A DNA stretch of 64,000 bases from Bacteroidales bacterium UBA5833 (GCA_002433025.1 DJGZ01000013.1:36473-100472), one strand, 5' to 3'. Numbered from the stretch's first letter, positions 26,575 through 35,254 are shown. Program-made: numbers and translations. The notes: a model not told the origin generated them from the sequence alone.

Positions 26575-27342
26575 TCAAGCGATGTTGGTAAGTTTTGATA
26601 AGTCTTCAGGGGTGTCGATGCCAATGGTTTCAAAATCAGTAATGTTCGTCTGAATGGAATATCCGTTCCAAAGCCAGCGCAACTGCTCCAGTGATTCAGC
26701 GGTTTCGGGCGGGGCGGGCGGAAGCCCGGAAATATCCTGAAGCGTTTGCGTTAGGTAGGCATAGATTCCGATATGCCTGTAAAATGTGAATACTGATGTC
26801 CATTCATCATCAGGATGCTGCCTGATATGCGGAATGGGCGACCGGCTGAACAGCAAAGCCTTGCCGCTTTTGTCGGTCAGCACCTTCACCACGTTGGGAT
26901 TGAGCAGGTCTTCCGTTTTTTTGATAACCTTGATCAGGGTGGCAATCCGGGTTTCGCTATTGCTGAATAAGCTTACCACACTTTCTATCTGCTCCGGACG
27001 TATGGTTGGCTCATCGCCCTGGATATTCACTGCAATATCATAGTGTTCACCGTTTCCGGCGAGTATTCGCATTGTTTCTGCAATGCGGTCGGTTCCGCTG
27101 GGGTGGTGCGGGCTGGTCATGATCACCCTTCCCCCGAAACCGGCAACATGGCCGGCAATCCTGGCATCGTCAGTGGCCACGATCACGGCGCTGAGCAAGG
27201 TGCAACGGGAGGCCTGCCGGTAAACCCGCTCAATCATGCTCATGCCTTTGATCATCACCAGGGGTTTGCCCGGAAAACGGGTGGAGGCGTACCTGGCCGG
27301 TATCACTCCAACTGCTGTCAGGCCGGTATCAGAAAAGTCCAT
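26575..27342 (-). CDS. kdsB: 3-deoxy-manno-octulosonate cytidylyltransferase
   Basis: 255 residues. Activates Kdo as CMP-Kdo for lipopolysaccharide core synthesis. Motifs: IPARYASTRFPGKPL (CTP loop), TSPHHPSGTDRIAE, VNIQGDEPTIRPEQIE, FSRSPIPHIR and the C-terminal LEQLRWLWNGYSIQ. The first codons overlap the end of the deoxynucleoside kinase gene by 14 bp, so the two are translated together. Indicates an outer membrane with Kdo-containing LPS. Confidence 0.96.
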   Translation of the reverse strand: MDFSDTGLTAVGVIPARYASTRFPGKPLVMIKGMSMIERVYRQASRCTLLSAVIVATDDARIAGHVAGFGGRVIMTSPHHPSGTDRIAETMRILAGNGEHYDIAVNIQGDEPTIRPEQIESVVSLFSNSETRIATLIKVIKKTEDLLNPNVVKVLTDKSGKALLFSRSPIPHIRQHPDDEWTSVFTFYRHIGIYAYLTQTLQDISGLPPAPPETAESLEQLRWLWNGYSIQTNITDFETIGIDTPEDLSKLTNIA

Positions 27343-27943
27343 GGATTTCGGCGTTGATTTTGTCGATTACCACTGCCAGATCTTCGGGTTTTTCCGAAAA
27401 ATTGAGGTTGTCCACCTCAACGATCAGCAGCTTGCCCAGTTTGTATCCGCCAATCCACGCTTCGTAGCGGTCGTTCAGGCTTTTCAGGTAATCCAGCCTG
27501 ATAGAATTCTCATAATCCCTGCCACGTTTCTGAATCTGGGAAACCAGGGTGGGTACACTTGCCTTCAGATAGATCAGCAGGTCAGGCGGCTTTACAAAGG
27601 TGCTCATCAACTCAAAAAGGGAGGAGTAATTCTGAAAGTCACGGGTTGTCATCAGGTTCATTGAGTGCAGGTTGGGGGCGAAGATGTAAGCGTCTTCATA
27701 AATGGTCCTGTCCTGAACCACCGTTTTGCCGCTGTTCCTGATTTCAATAATCTGCCTGAACCTGCTGTTGAGGAAATAGACCTGCAGGTTGAACGACCAG
27801 CGCTGCATATCCTCATAGAAACTGGGGAGATACGGATTGGTTTCAACATCTTCGAAATGGGCCTGCCAGCCAAAATGCTTGGCGAGTAACCCGCAGAGGG
27901 TGGTTTTCCCTGAACCGATATTTCCGGCGATGGCTATATGCAT
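27329..27943 (-). CDS. deoxynucleoside kinase
   Basis: 204 residues. P-loop at the very N-terminus (IAGNIGSGKTTLCGLLAKHFG), then QDRTIYEDAYIFA in place of the ERS/DRS signature, and the lid region KRGRDYENSIRLDYLKSLNDRYEAW. This is the dNK/dGK/TK2-type family that salvages deoxyribonucleosides; the specificity cannot be told from sequence. Upstream neighbour is the acyl-adenylating GH3-family gene (38-bp gap); kdsB overlaps downstream. Confidence 0.93.
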   Translation of the reverse strand: MHIAIAGNIGSGKTTLCGLLAKHFGWQAHFEDVETNPYLPSFYEDMQRWSFNLQVYFLNSRFRQIIEIRNSGKTVVQDRTIYEDAYIFAPNLHSMNLMTTRDFQNYSSLFELMSTFVKPPDLLIYLKASVPTLVSQIQKRGRDYENSIRLDYLKSLNDRYEAWIGGYKLGKLLIVEVDNLNFSEKPEDLAVVIDKINAEIHGLF

Positions 27944-27981
27944 TATATTTGTTTTGTGTTGTGTCTTATTGAGATTAATTT

Positions 27982-29514
27982 TCAGCCCTGACGGTTCATT
28001 CCCAGGATTTCATCCACATATTTACGGTCGTTGGAGAGCCTGGGAACCTTGTACTGTCCCCCGAGCCTGTCCCTGAGTTTGAGCCACTGATAAAAGGTGC
28101 CCTGCGGCATTACCCTGATAATGGGGTTGCCAAGAATCATGTTATGATAGCGTTTGGCTTCATAATCGGAGTTCAAAGATTTCAGCGCGTTATCCAGCAC
28201 TTCGGCAAAGTATTGGAGGTCTTCGGGCGGGGTGGCGAACTCAATCAGCCATTCATGCGCCCCGCTGCCCGTATCCCCGAAATAAACCGGAGCAGCAGTA
28301 TATTCATTCAGCATGGCGCCGGTTTTTGCACAGGCGCAGTCAAGGGCTTTCAGTGCGTTGTCGATGATCAGTTCCTCCCCGAAGGCATTGATGTAATTTT
28401 TTGTTCTGCCGGTGATCCTGATGCGGTATGGGTCGACAGAGGTAAAGGTGACGGTGTCACCGATCTTATACCGCCACAAACCTGCATTGGTACTGATGAT
28501 CATGGCATAGTTTATGCCGGGTTTCACATCGCCGAGTGTAACCGGTTTGCCCTGACCGGTACCTTCATCATCCAGCGGCAGAAACTCGTAGAAAATGCCA
28601 TAATCCAGCATCAGCAGCATATCATCGGCAACGGTACGGTCCTGTATCCCGAAAAAGCCTTCGGAGGCGTTATAGGTTTCAAGATAGTTCATGGGTTCCG
28701 GAATCAGTTTTTTAAACTGACTGCGGTAAGGGGTAAAACTGACGCCTCCATGGATAAACAACTCAAGGTTGGGCCACACTTCCCTGATATCCGGTTTACC
28801 TGTAATCTCTAATATGCGTTTCAGGAGCACCAGGGTCCACGAAGGGACACCCGTGATATTTGTTACGTCTTCCTTACTGGTAATGGATGCTATCTTTTCA
28901 ATCTTTTGCTCCCATTCACTCATCAGCGCAACGGAAAGTTCCGGGGTGCGGATCAGTTCTATCCAGGTGGGCAGGTTTTCCATAAGGATTGCCGAAACAT
29001 CACCTACCATCGTCCCCGCCTCAGGATTGTCAGGAAAATGGGAGCCGCCCATTCCCAGCAACTTGCCGGCGAAAATCCGTGTGTCGGGATTGTTGTTGCA
29101 GTATATGGATAACAGGTCTTTCCCGCCTTTGAAATGGCACTCTTCCAGCGCTTCCTGACTTACAGGTATGAATTTGCTCTTGTCGCTGGTCGTTCCTGAT
29201 GATTTGGCAAACCATTTTACTTCCGAGTTCCAGAGAAGATTTTGTTCGCCATTCCGGAGGCGGTCAATGTATGGCTTGAGGTCTTCGTATTCATTCAATG
29301 GAACACGCCGGGCAAAAGCCTCATAGTTTTCGATGCCGGCGTACCCGTATTTTTTTCCCCATTCCGTGTTCCGTGCCGAAAGGATCAACCGCCTGAACCA
29401 TTCTTCCTGGACATCATGGGGGTATTTCATGAAAAGTTCGAGCTGATGCATGCGCTTTTTCATGAACCATGAAATCACGGAATTGATTATTGTCATCTGG
29501 GCCTGTTTTGTCAT
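27982..29514 (-). CDS. GH3 auxin-promoter-family acyl-acid amido synthetase-like enzyme
   Basis: About 510 residues from the Met of MTKQAQMTIINSVISW; a later Met at 29496 is also possible. Despite the name, unrelated to glycoside hydrolase family 3. Adenylate-forming fold: the phosphate loop WFAKSSGTTSDKSKFIPVS, YNASEGFFGIQD and the C-terminal hinge IRITGRTKNYINAFGEELIID. Plant members join amino acids to auxin or jasmonate; bacterial members are common in Bacteroidota and their substrates are not known to me. The N-terminal helical region (ISARNTEWGKKYG-like) is the normal one. Probably transcribed together with the dNK and kdsB genes. Confidence 0.88.
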   Translation of the reverse strand: MTKQAQMTIINSVISWFMKKRMHQLELFMKYPHDVQEEWFRRLILSARNTEWGKKYGYAGIENYEAFARRVPLNEYEDLKPYIDRLRNGEQNLLWNSEVKWFAKSSGTTSDKSKFIPVSQEALEECHFKGGKDLLSIYCNNNPDTRIFAGKLLGMGGSHFPDNPEAGTMVGDVSAILMENLPTWIELIRTPELSVALMSEWEQKIEKIASITSKEDVTNITGVPSWTLVLLKRILEITGKPDIREVWPNLELFIHGGVSFTPYRSQFKKLIPEPMNYLETYNASEGFFGIQDRTVADDMLLMLDYGIFYEFLPLDDEGTGQGKPVTLGDVKPGINYAMIISTNAGLWRYKIGDTVTFTSVDPYRIRITGRTKNYINAFGEELIIDNALKALDCACAKTGAMLNEYTAAPVYFGDTGSGAHEWLIEFATPPEDLQYFAEVLDNALKSLNSDYEAKRYHNMILGNPIIRVMPQGTFYQWLKLRDRLGGQYKVPRLSNDRKYVDEILGMNRQG

Positions 29515-29669
29515 TACAAAATTAATTTTTAATCCGTAACCACCGCGGGCTTTCAATGCGAATGATCCTTTTTTGGAAAAAGTATTTTCCGGCTACGGTC
29601 GTGAACGGAAAAGTGAGGCCGGATCCGGTGAAAGTTTACTATGGCCGGCAGTTTATCAATGATTGCACG

Positions 29670-29677
29670 TATATTTG
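29670..29677 (+). promoter_or_regulatory. -7 box for ispE
   Basis: TATATTTG, 26 bp before the ispE start at 29704. No good -33 element. It lies inside the longer open frame from 29641, arguing against that start. Confidence 0.5.
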
Positions 29678-29703
29678 CATTTACGCGGAGAAACGGTTGT
29701 CTT

Positions 29704-30519
29704 ATGATTGTATTTCCAAACGCAAAGATTAATCTGGGCCTCAGGATTCTGAGAAAAAGAGCCGATGGATTTCATGACATTGAAACCATCATGGTTCCCG
29801 TTGGTTTGTCAGATGCACTGGAGATCGTTCCCTCCGCTGACGGCGCATTTGCATTCACCACATCAGGAATCGCGATTCAGGGTGAACCTGAAGAAAACCT
29901 CTGCGTGAAGGCTTTCAGGATGATGCAGCGTAAGTACGGGCTTCCGGAAGTGAAAATACACCTGCATAAAGTGATTCCTGCCGGCGCCGGGCTGGGCGGG
30001 GGATCTTCGGACGCCGCCTTCGCCCTTAAGCTGACCCGGCGGTTGTTCAGTATTAAGGTTTGCGGAAATGAATTGCACGAGATGGCGGCTGCCCTTGGCA
30101 GCGACTGTCCCTTTTTTATCGAAAACATTACTTCAGTTGCCTCCGGAAGGGGTGAGGTACTTCAGCCTTTTCCCCTGTCGCTGAACGGATATCATTTATT
30201 GCTGGTTAAACCGGATGTCAGTGTTTCCACACCCTGGGCGTACAACAGTATTGCCCCGTCCGGAATGTCGCTTCCGGCCCCTGATCAGTTGGTGCAAAGC
30301 CCGGACGCCTGGGATGCAATGCTTGTCAATGATTTTGAGCCGGCAGTGATGAAAGCTTATCCTGTGATCAGGGAGGTCCGCGATAAGATCCGGAGTCTGG
30401 GCGCATTTTATACCGCCATGAGTGGCAGCGGCTCGGCGGTTTTCGGATTATTCAACAGTCAGCCCGTTGTGAAAAGAGAAGATTTCGGCGGGATGTTTGT
30501 CTGGCAGGAATTGCGCTGA
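29704..30519 (+). CDS. ispE: 4-diphosphocytidyl-2-C-methyl-D-erythritol kinase
   Basis: 271 residues starting MIVFPNAKINLGLRILRKRADGFHDIET, the standard N-terminus of IspE. GHMP-kinase phosphate loop VIPAGAGLGGGSSDAAFALK, then ALGSDCPFFI and the C-terminal AMSGSGSAVFGLF. It phosphorylates CDP-ME in the non-mevalonate isoprenoid pathway, which this organism therefore uses. Divergent from the GH3-family gene, convergent with the LptF/G gene (113-bp gap, nothing seen in it). Confidence 0.97.
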   Translation: MIVFPNAKINLGLRILRKRADGFHDIETIMVPVGLSDALEIVPSADGAFAFTTSGIAIQGEPEENLCVKAFRMMQRKYGLPEVKIHLHKVIPAGAGLGGGSSDAAFALKLTRRLFSIKVCGNELHEMAAALGSDCPFFIENITSVASGRGEVLQPFPLSLNGYHLLLVKPDVSVSTPWAYNSIAPSGMSLPAPDQLVQSPDAWDAMLVNDFEPAVMKAYPVIREVRDKIRSLGAFYTAMSGSGSAVFGLFNSQPVVKREDFGGMFVWQELR

Positions 30520-30632
30520 ATCCGCCGGTGCTGAAGATGCTGTTTACCACAGAATCGTGGAATAAGATCACGGTTTTTAATACTGAGGGAATCTGTCAGG
30601 CAGTTGAACCGCTGTTCATCCTGATTTTCGTG

Positions 30633-31709
30633 CTATTTGGGCGCCACCCTGAGCAGGTAGATGCCCAGCAGGCCGAAGATAAAATTGGGAATCCATACGG
30701 CCACCACGGGCGGCAGATTCCCGAAAGTGGCAAATACGGTGGTTACCTGCATAAACAGGATAAAGGCGAAACAGATGGTGATGCCCACCCCGAGGTTGAA
30801 GCCTATGCCCCCCCTCACTTTCCGGCTCGAAAGTGAAACCCCGATCAGGGTCAGGACAATGGTCGCAAAAGGGAATGCGATTCTTTTGTGCTTTTCAATC
30901 TGGAATTTCATCAGGTTTCCGGACCCCCGCATCTTTTCGGCATCGATAAAATCGCGTAATTCTCTGTAATTCATATAAATGGCATCATCCACGTCCACGG
31001 CAAAATCGTCGGGCCTTAAATTCAGCAGGGTATCAAACTGCTGTCCGCGGGTGATCATCTCCCCGCTTTTCAGTATCTGTCTTTTGGTCCAGTTCTCGAT
31101 TTTCCACATGCCTGTGATGCTGTCCCACCTCAGGTAATCACTGCTGAGCTTGTAGTCCATGCCTCCTTCGTGATATCCTTCAAGCGTAAAGCGGTATCCC
31201 GACTTATTCTTCATGTCAAAGCTTTCGACATAGGCAAAAACACCCGGGCTGATCTGCATATGGATATTGTTCATATTCGCCTTGCGCTGGCTTTTCAGGT
31301 ATTTTTTCTGGAACTCCTGCATGTTCTTGCTGGTTTCCGGGATCACAAAATTGGTCAGGCCGAACGACATCAGGGCAAGGAACAGCGAGGAGATCAGGTA
31401 GGGCCTGAGCATACGCCTGAAACTGACCCCGCTGTTGAGTATGGCAACAATCTCGGTGTTGGCCGCCATTTTTGACGTAAAGAAAATAACGGCTATAAAG
31501 GTAAACAGCGCGCTGAAAAGGTTGATGAAATAGGGGATGAAATTGGCATAATACTGGAAGATGATTGCTTCGAGCGGAGGCTTGCGCTCCAGAAAGTCAT
31601 CTATTTTCTCGGAAATGTCGAAAATAATGATGATAACCGCCAGTAAAGCAATGGCATAAAAGAATGTGCCCAGGAACTTGCGTATGATGTAGAGGTCAAG
31701 TTTTTTCAT
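30633..31709 (-). CDS. LptF/LptG-family LPS-export permease
   Basis: 358 residues. Two N-terminal membrane helices (FLGTFFYAIALLAVIIIIF; YFINLFSALFTFIAVIFFT), a third after RPYLISSLFLALMSFGLTNFVIPE, a periplasmic beta-jellyroll domain (about 120-260) and three C-terminal helices ending in FIFGLLGIYLLRVAPK. FTSKMAANTEIVAILNSGVSFRRML is the coupling-helix segment for the LptB ATPase. With LptB it pulls lipopolysaccharide out of the inner membrane. LptF versus LptG is not resolvable here. It follows tgt after 47 bp, a common arrangement in Bacteroidota. Confidence 0.93.
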   Translation of the reverse strand: MKKLDLYIIRKFLGTFFYAIALLAVIIIIFDISEKIDDFLERKPPLEAIIFQYYANFIPYFINLFSALFTFIAVIFFTSKMAANTEIVAILNSGVSFRRMLRPYLISSLFLALMSFGLTNFVIPETSKNMQEFQKKYLKSQRKANMNNIHMQISPGVFAYVESFDMKNKSGYRFTLEGYHEGGMDYKLSSDYLRWDSITGMWKIENWTKRQILKSGEMITRGQQFDTLLNLRPDDFAVDVDDAIYMNYRELRDFIDAEKMRGSGNLMKFQIEKHKRIAFPFATIVLTLIGVSLSSRKVRGGIGFNLGVGITICFAFILFMQVTTVFATFGNLPPVVAVWIPNFIFGLLGIYLLRVAPK

Positions 31710-31756
31710 GCTTTTCTGCCGGTACCGGGATTGTTAACGGGCTTCAGTTGTCTTTA

Positions 31757-32887
31757 TTATATGCGCTGACCCAGGCGTTTTACCATTTCATCTTTCCAGC
31801 TGCTGAAAGTTCCTGCCTCAATTTTTCTGCGTGCCTCATCAACCAGCCGGAGGTAAAAGGCGATGTTGTGCTGGCTGGCGATCATAGGCCCCAGGATTTC
31901 GCCGGCCACGAACAAATGCCTTACATACGCCCTGCTGTAAGCGCTGTCGACAAACGATGTGCCTTCCGGATCGAGGGGTGAAAAGTCGGCTTTCCATTTT
32001 TCGTTTTTCAGGTTGATGATGCCCTGGCTGGTAAAGATCATACCGTTGCGGCCGTTGCGCGTCGGCATCACGCAGTCGAACATATCCACTCCCTGCGATA
32101 TGCCTTCCAGAATATTTACCGGGGTGCCCACGCCCATCAGGTAGCGCGGCTTGTCGTAAGGCAATATGCTGCAAACCAGTTCGGTAAATTCATACATGGT
32201 TTCCACAGGTTCGCCCACTGCCAGGCCGCCGATGGCGTTTCCCCCGGCGTTGCAGGAGGCAATTTTCTCGGCCGACCTTATCCTCAGGTCTTTGTAAACG
32301 CTGCCCTGTACGATGGGGAAGAGGGTCTGGCGGTAGCCGTACAGATCTTCGGTTTCATTGAAGCGGGCGATGCAGCGGTCGAGCCACCGGTGGGTGAGTT
32401 CCACGGATTTGAGGGCATAGTTGTAATCGCAGGGGTAGGGGGTGCATTCGTCAAAGGCCATAATGATGTCGGCGCCGATGATGCGCTGGATATCCATGAC
32501 CCGCTCGGGGCTGAACATATGTTTCGACCCGTCGATGTGCGACTGGAAAACGACGCCTTCTTCCTTCATTTTCCGGCGGTCGGTAAGCGAATACACCTGG
32601 TAGCCGCCGCTGTCGGTAAGTATGGGTTTCTTCCAGCCGTTGAATTTATGCAATCCCCCGGCTTCGCGCAGAATATCCAATCCCGGCCTGAGGTAAAGGT
32701 GATAGGTGTTGCCTAAGATAATCCGGGCTTTCACATCTTCATCCACATCCCTGATATGCACGGCTTTCACGGTGCCGGCTGTGCCCACGGGCATAAATAC
32801 CGGCGTGGCAATTTCGCCATGATCAGTAGTGATAAGGCCTGCGCGGGCATTTGAACTGGAATCGGTATGCGTAAGCCTGAAATCCAT
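31757..32887 (-). CDS. tgt: tRNA-guanine transglycosylase, without the zinc cysteines
   Basis: 376 residues. Exchanges the wobble guanine for preQ1 in queuosine tRNAs. Catalytic parts are intact: ILTDSGGYQVYSL (base-catalyst Asp), MAFDECTPYP, GGLAVGEPVETMYEF and MFDCVMPTRNGRNGM (nucleophile Asp). The C-terminal zinc site of bacterial Tgt (CxCxxC then His) is altered: the expected segment reads EGTSFVDSAYSRAYVRHLF, so the three cysteines are Gly, Ser and Asp, although the His of ASQHNIAFYLRLV stays. I believe other Bacteroidota enzymes share this, but that should be verified. Own promoter at 32918. Confidence 0.96.
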   Translation of the reverse strand: MDFRLTHTDSSSNARAGLITTDHGEIATPVFMPVGTAGTVKAVHIRDVDEDVKARIILGNTYHLYLRPGLDILREAGGLHKFNGWKKPILTDSGGYQVYSLTDRRKMKEEGVVFQSHIDGSKHMFSPERVMDIQRIIGADIIMAFDECTPYPCDYNYALKSVELTHRWLDRCIARFNETEDLYGYRQTLFPIVQGSVYKDLRIRSAEKIASCNAGGNAIGGLAVGEPVETMYEFTELVCSILPYDKPRYLMGVGTPVNILEGISQGVDMFDCVMPTRNGRNGMIFTSQGIINLKNEKWKADFSPLDPEGTSFVDSAYSRAYVRHLFVAGEILGPMIASQHNIAFYLRLVDEARRKIEAGTFSSWKDEMVKRLGQRI

Positions 32888-32917
32888 GAAATATTATGTG
32901 GTTAAAAATTTGAGATG

Positions 32918-32925
32918 CAAAGTTA
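32918..32925 (-). promoter_or_regulatory. -7 box upstream of tgt
   Basis: TAACTTTG on the minus strand, 31 bp before the tgt start. The -33 element is weak. Confidence 0.45.
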
Positions 32926-33152
32926 GCAATCTTCGGGGGATTGAAGGAAAAGGAATTTCGCAACCGGGAGAGAGATTCTCCAAGCCGTTGTATGCACGGA
33001 AATAACGGGTTAAGTACGTTGTACTGAGACGAAGTTTTGGAATAAAATCTTACATTAGCATTGTTTTTGAATGGTTCAGGTACGCGTGAATTTTTGATTG
33101 TTAATAAGTCGAAAATATACGCATTGATGTATAATATACTTACGTTAATGAC

Positions 33153-33177
33153 CTAATGTTAGAAAATAAAACATTAG
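33153..33177 (+). promoter_or_regulatory. perfect 8-bp inverted repeat next to a start codon
   Basis: CTAATGTT, 9-nt spacer, AACATTAG; the right arm ends 6 bp before the ATG at 33184. In RNA the hairpin would cover the ribosome-binding region; in DNA it could be an operator. Confidence 0.55.
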
Positions 33178-33183
33178 CAAAAA

Positions 33184-33672
33184 ATGACAAAATCGAAAAT
33201 TCATAAGGACGAAGTTGATTGGTTGATTTCGGTTTACAAGACTTCTGAAGATGATGAATTAAGAAATGAGTCTTTGGAGAAACTTTTGATTTTTGGATTA
33301 GATGAAAAACAAATAGAGGAAAGATTTGAAGATAACAAATCTGAGAAGGATACCCTAAAAGCATTTAACAAAGCTTGGAAAATGCAATCCGAACGAAATG
33401 AATTTGAAAAGTACACAATTGTTGAAATGATAAAAATCTTCCTTTCTGGACCTTATGAATTATTCAAGTTTTTCAATAGTGGATTGAAAGAATTATGGGA
33501 TTTGAATTATAAAACTAAATTTAGACAAAGAATGATTTTGTTAATCTTAGGTACAATCTTTTGGATCCTGTTCGTTGTAGGCACTTACAGTTATTATGAG
33601 CACAAAAGAATTCAAGAGATTGAAAACGCTGACATTTCTGATTGGGAAAGAAATAGAATGACAAATGAATGA
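33184..33672 (+). CDS. hypothetical membrane-anchored protein of the accessory island
   Basis: 162 residues; family not recognised. The first 110 residues are charged and predicted helical (EVDWLISVYKTSEDDELRNESLEKLL, then KAFNKAWKMQSERNEFEKY), a single membrane helix lies near 118-138 (MILLILGTIFWILFVVGTYSYY), and a short charged tail follows. No signal peptide, so the N-terminal part should be cytoplasmic. Codon use is much more A/T-rich than in neighbouring genes, a sign of transfer. A large palindrome follows directly after its stop. Immunity or regulatory roles are guesses only. Confidence 0.6.
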   Translation: MTKSKIHKDEVDWLISVYKTSEDDELRNESLEKLLIFGLDEKQIEERFEDNKSEKDTLKAFNKAWKMQSERNEFEKYTIVEMIKIFLSGPYELFKFFNSGLKELWDLNYKTKFRQRMILLILGTIFWILFVVGTYSYYEHKRIQEIENADISDWERNRMTNE

Positions 33673-33678
33673 AACACA

Positions 33679-33727
33679 GGGCATACCATGCCCTAAGCGC
33701 AACCCTATCGGGTTTGCCGCTTAGGGC
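33679..33727. repeat. compound palindrome after the first island gene
   Basis: Two overlapping inverted repeats: GGGCAT-ACC-ATGCCC (33679-33693), and a larger hairpin with a perfect 10-bp stem GCCCTAAGCG/CGCTTAGGGC (33690-33699 and 33718-33727) enclosing AACCC-TATC-GGGTT. TTGTTACAGGC follows at 33730-33740. No T run. The layout, a gene followed by a long folded palindrome ending near GTTACAGGC, recalls integron attC sites, though the core GTTRRRY is not matched exactly. Confidence 0.7.
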
Positions 33728-33810
33728 CATTTGTTACAGGCTATTAAAAACAAACTGTAAATGAGAATGAAAGTAAAATTCAATTCTTATAAACCTCTAA
33801 AATCTAAACA

Positions 33811-34734
33811 ATGAAAAAAATGAAAATTACACAAAGCCTGCTGATTTTAAGCATTTTAGGCATCTCCTTTAGCTCATATGCACAATATGTCCCAACTTTG
33901 AGAGAGGGTTGCGAATGGTATACCTATAGTTGGTTTGAAATCAGCTACAATACAACCTTTCAGATTTTGGGTGATTCTACTATTAACGATACAACATATA
34001 AGAAAATCATTTCTTTCCCAACTGGAGTCACACCTTTACATTTCAATACAGATCTGGTAAGAGAAGACACTAATTCAAAGAAGATTTACAGACGTGCCAA
34101 TGATATTGATTACCTCATGTATGATTTTAGTTTACAACTAGGTGACACTTTTACTATTCAGCGAATGGACGGTGGCTTTCTGCACAATCTTGTGCTTGAC
34201 AGTATTACTGGTAATTTGTATAATAAAACGGGTAATTTTCTTCAAACAGATATTGAGAATATGAGAGTTTATTACTTCCATGATCCTGAGTTTGCATTCA
34301 TAGACAATGTAATATGGATTGAAGGTCTTGGCTCATTGGCGGGATTAATATACTCTGATCAAAGTTGGAATGGGGGAAATAATGGCGAAACGCTTTTATG
34401 CCATTATGATGAGAATAGTTTTAGAGATTTTCATTATATCTATTATGAGGAGCCAAACCCTTGTGAATCAATTGTTGGTATTGATAATTCAGAAATCCTG
34501 AAAAGAGTGAAAATATTTCCGAATCCATCGATTGATGGTTTTTGTAGAATAGAAGGGCGTGATATCAAATCTATTGAAATATATAATTCTTCAGGAAGTA
34601 TGATTTCTGGTTCAAATTTTTCCATCACTGATATTGCTGAAATAAATCTTAGTAAGAGTCCCGGAGGGGTGTATTTTATACGAATAATGTTTAATGATTC
34701 CAATAGCTCAGTAATCAAGGTCATTAAAATATAA
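33811..34734 (+). CDS. secreted hypothetical protein with T9SS sorting domain (island gene)
   Basis: 307 residues. Signal peptide (LLILSILGISFSSYAQ) and, in the last 85 residues, a T9SS type A sorting domain (LKRVKIFPNPSIDGFCRI to SSVIKVIKI). The middle is beta-rich and of no family I know (EGCEWYTYSWFEISYNTTFQ, FIDNVIWIEGLGSLAGLIY); the segment EGLGS...GL is a feature I associate with many T9SS-exported orphan proteins. A/T-rich codons like its island neighbour. Preceded by 138 bp and followed by a palindrome at 34751-34806. Confidence 0.75.
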   Translation: MKKMKITQSLLILSILGISFSSYAQYVPTLREGCEWYTYSWFEISYNTTFQILGDSTINDTTYKKIISFPTGVTPLHFNTDLVREDTNSKKIYRRANDIDYLMYDFSLQLGDTFTIQRMDGGFLHNLVLDSITGNLYNKTGNFLQTDIENMRVYYFHDPEFAFIDNVIWIEGLGSLAGLIYSDQSWNGGNNGETLLCHYDENSFRDFHYIYYEEPNPCESIVGIDNSEILKRVKIFPNPSIDGFCRIEGRDIKSIEIYNSSGSMISGSNFSITDIAEINLSKSPGGVYFIRIMFNDSNSSVIKVIKI

Positions 34735-34750
34735 CAGGCCTTAACAGCAC

Positions 34751-34806
34751 CTGCCCGCAAGCCATTGCCAACGCTCAAGCAAATGCACAAAATGGCAGGC
34801 AGGCAG
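34751..34806. repeat. imperfect palindrome after the second island gene
   Basis: CTGCC (34751-34755) pairs with GGCAG (34802-34806), then a symmetrical 5/5 internal loop, then GCCATT (34761-34766) pairs with AATGGC (34791-34796), with a 24-nt apical part. TTAACAGCAC precedes it, and GCGTTTGGTGC follows at 34841-34851. Similar in layout, not in sequence, to the palindrome at 33679. Confidence 0.6.
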
Positions 34807-34891
34807 CTGCATACCCCCTTTGGCAGCAATGACTGACAGCGCGTTTGGTGCATGAAATTTAGCGGAAAGCTAATTTGTATTTTAGTTTTAA

Positions 34892-35254
34892 AAATACGAA
34901 GGTACAGAGTTGAAAGACGGGTTTGTCCTTGCTCATAATGAAACTATGTCTGCAATCGGAAACTACTATCACACATTTACTTTATGAATTTCAGACAGCG
35001 ACAAACAAAATGCAATTACCGAAATTATAAATGCTGACAACTTTCAATCTGAAGATAGTTCTGTTGACCATTTACTTTACTTATCAGACAACAGATATTA
35101 TGGACCTGAAGTGGCCCAAAACTATGAGACAGAAAATGTTTTCGTTCGGGAGTACTTTAAACCTGGTGGACAAAAAGGATACGCACCGGCTTTTAGACGG
35201 ATTTCGATTAGAAAGGAAACGAACGAATCGACTCTTGAAGATATTGATGAATAA
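34892..35254 (+). pseudogene. decayed orphan gene with in-frame TGA and no start
   Basis: One frame is open from a TAA at 34889 to TAA at 35252 except for TGA at 34985-34987. It reads KYEGTELKDGFVLAHNETMS...FTL, stop, ISDSDKQNAITEIINADNFQ and continues through NRYYGPEVAQNYETENVFVR to KETNESTLEDIDE. Residue use on both sides of the TGA looks protein-like and hydrophilic, so this seems to be the 3' part of a real gene that lost its start and took a nonsense change. Family not recognised. Alternatively the C-terminal piece is expressed from an internal start, which I consider unlikely. Confidence 0.5.

Larger units (their letters stand above)
32888..33183. other. left edge of the AT-rich accessory island
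   Basis: 296 bp. Bases 32888-32960 hold the tgt promoter; from about 33000 the sequence becomes much richer in A and T. There is no gene. A degenerate TTGGAAT-AAA-ATC, similar to the 40-bp repeat dyads, lies at 33038-33050; ACATTAGCA occurs at 33052-33060 and again at 33171-33179. Confidence 0.55.

Noticed and set aside
27982..29514. Calling the GH3 auxin-family gene a glycoside hydrolase of the PUL
   Set aside because: The shared label GH3 is a coincidence; the sequence is of the adenylate-forming acyl-acid amido synthetase type.
33679..33727. Reading the palindrome as an ordinary terminator
   Set aside because: The stem is strong but followed by CATTTGTTACAGG, with no T run on either strand; a recombination or structural repeat fits better.
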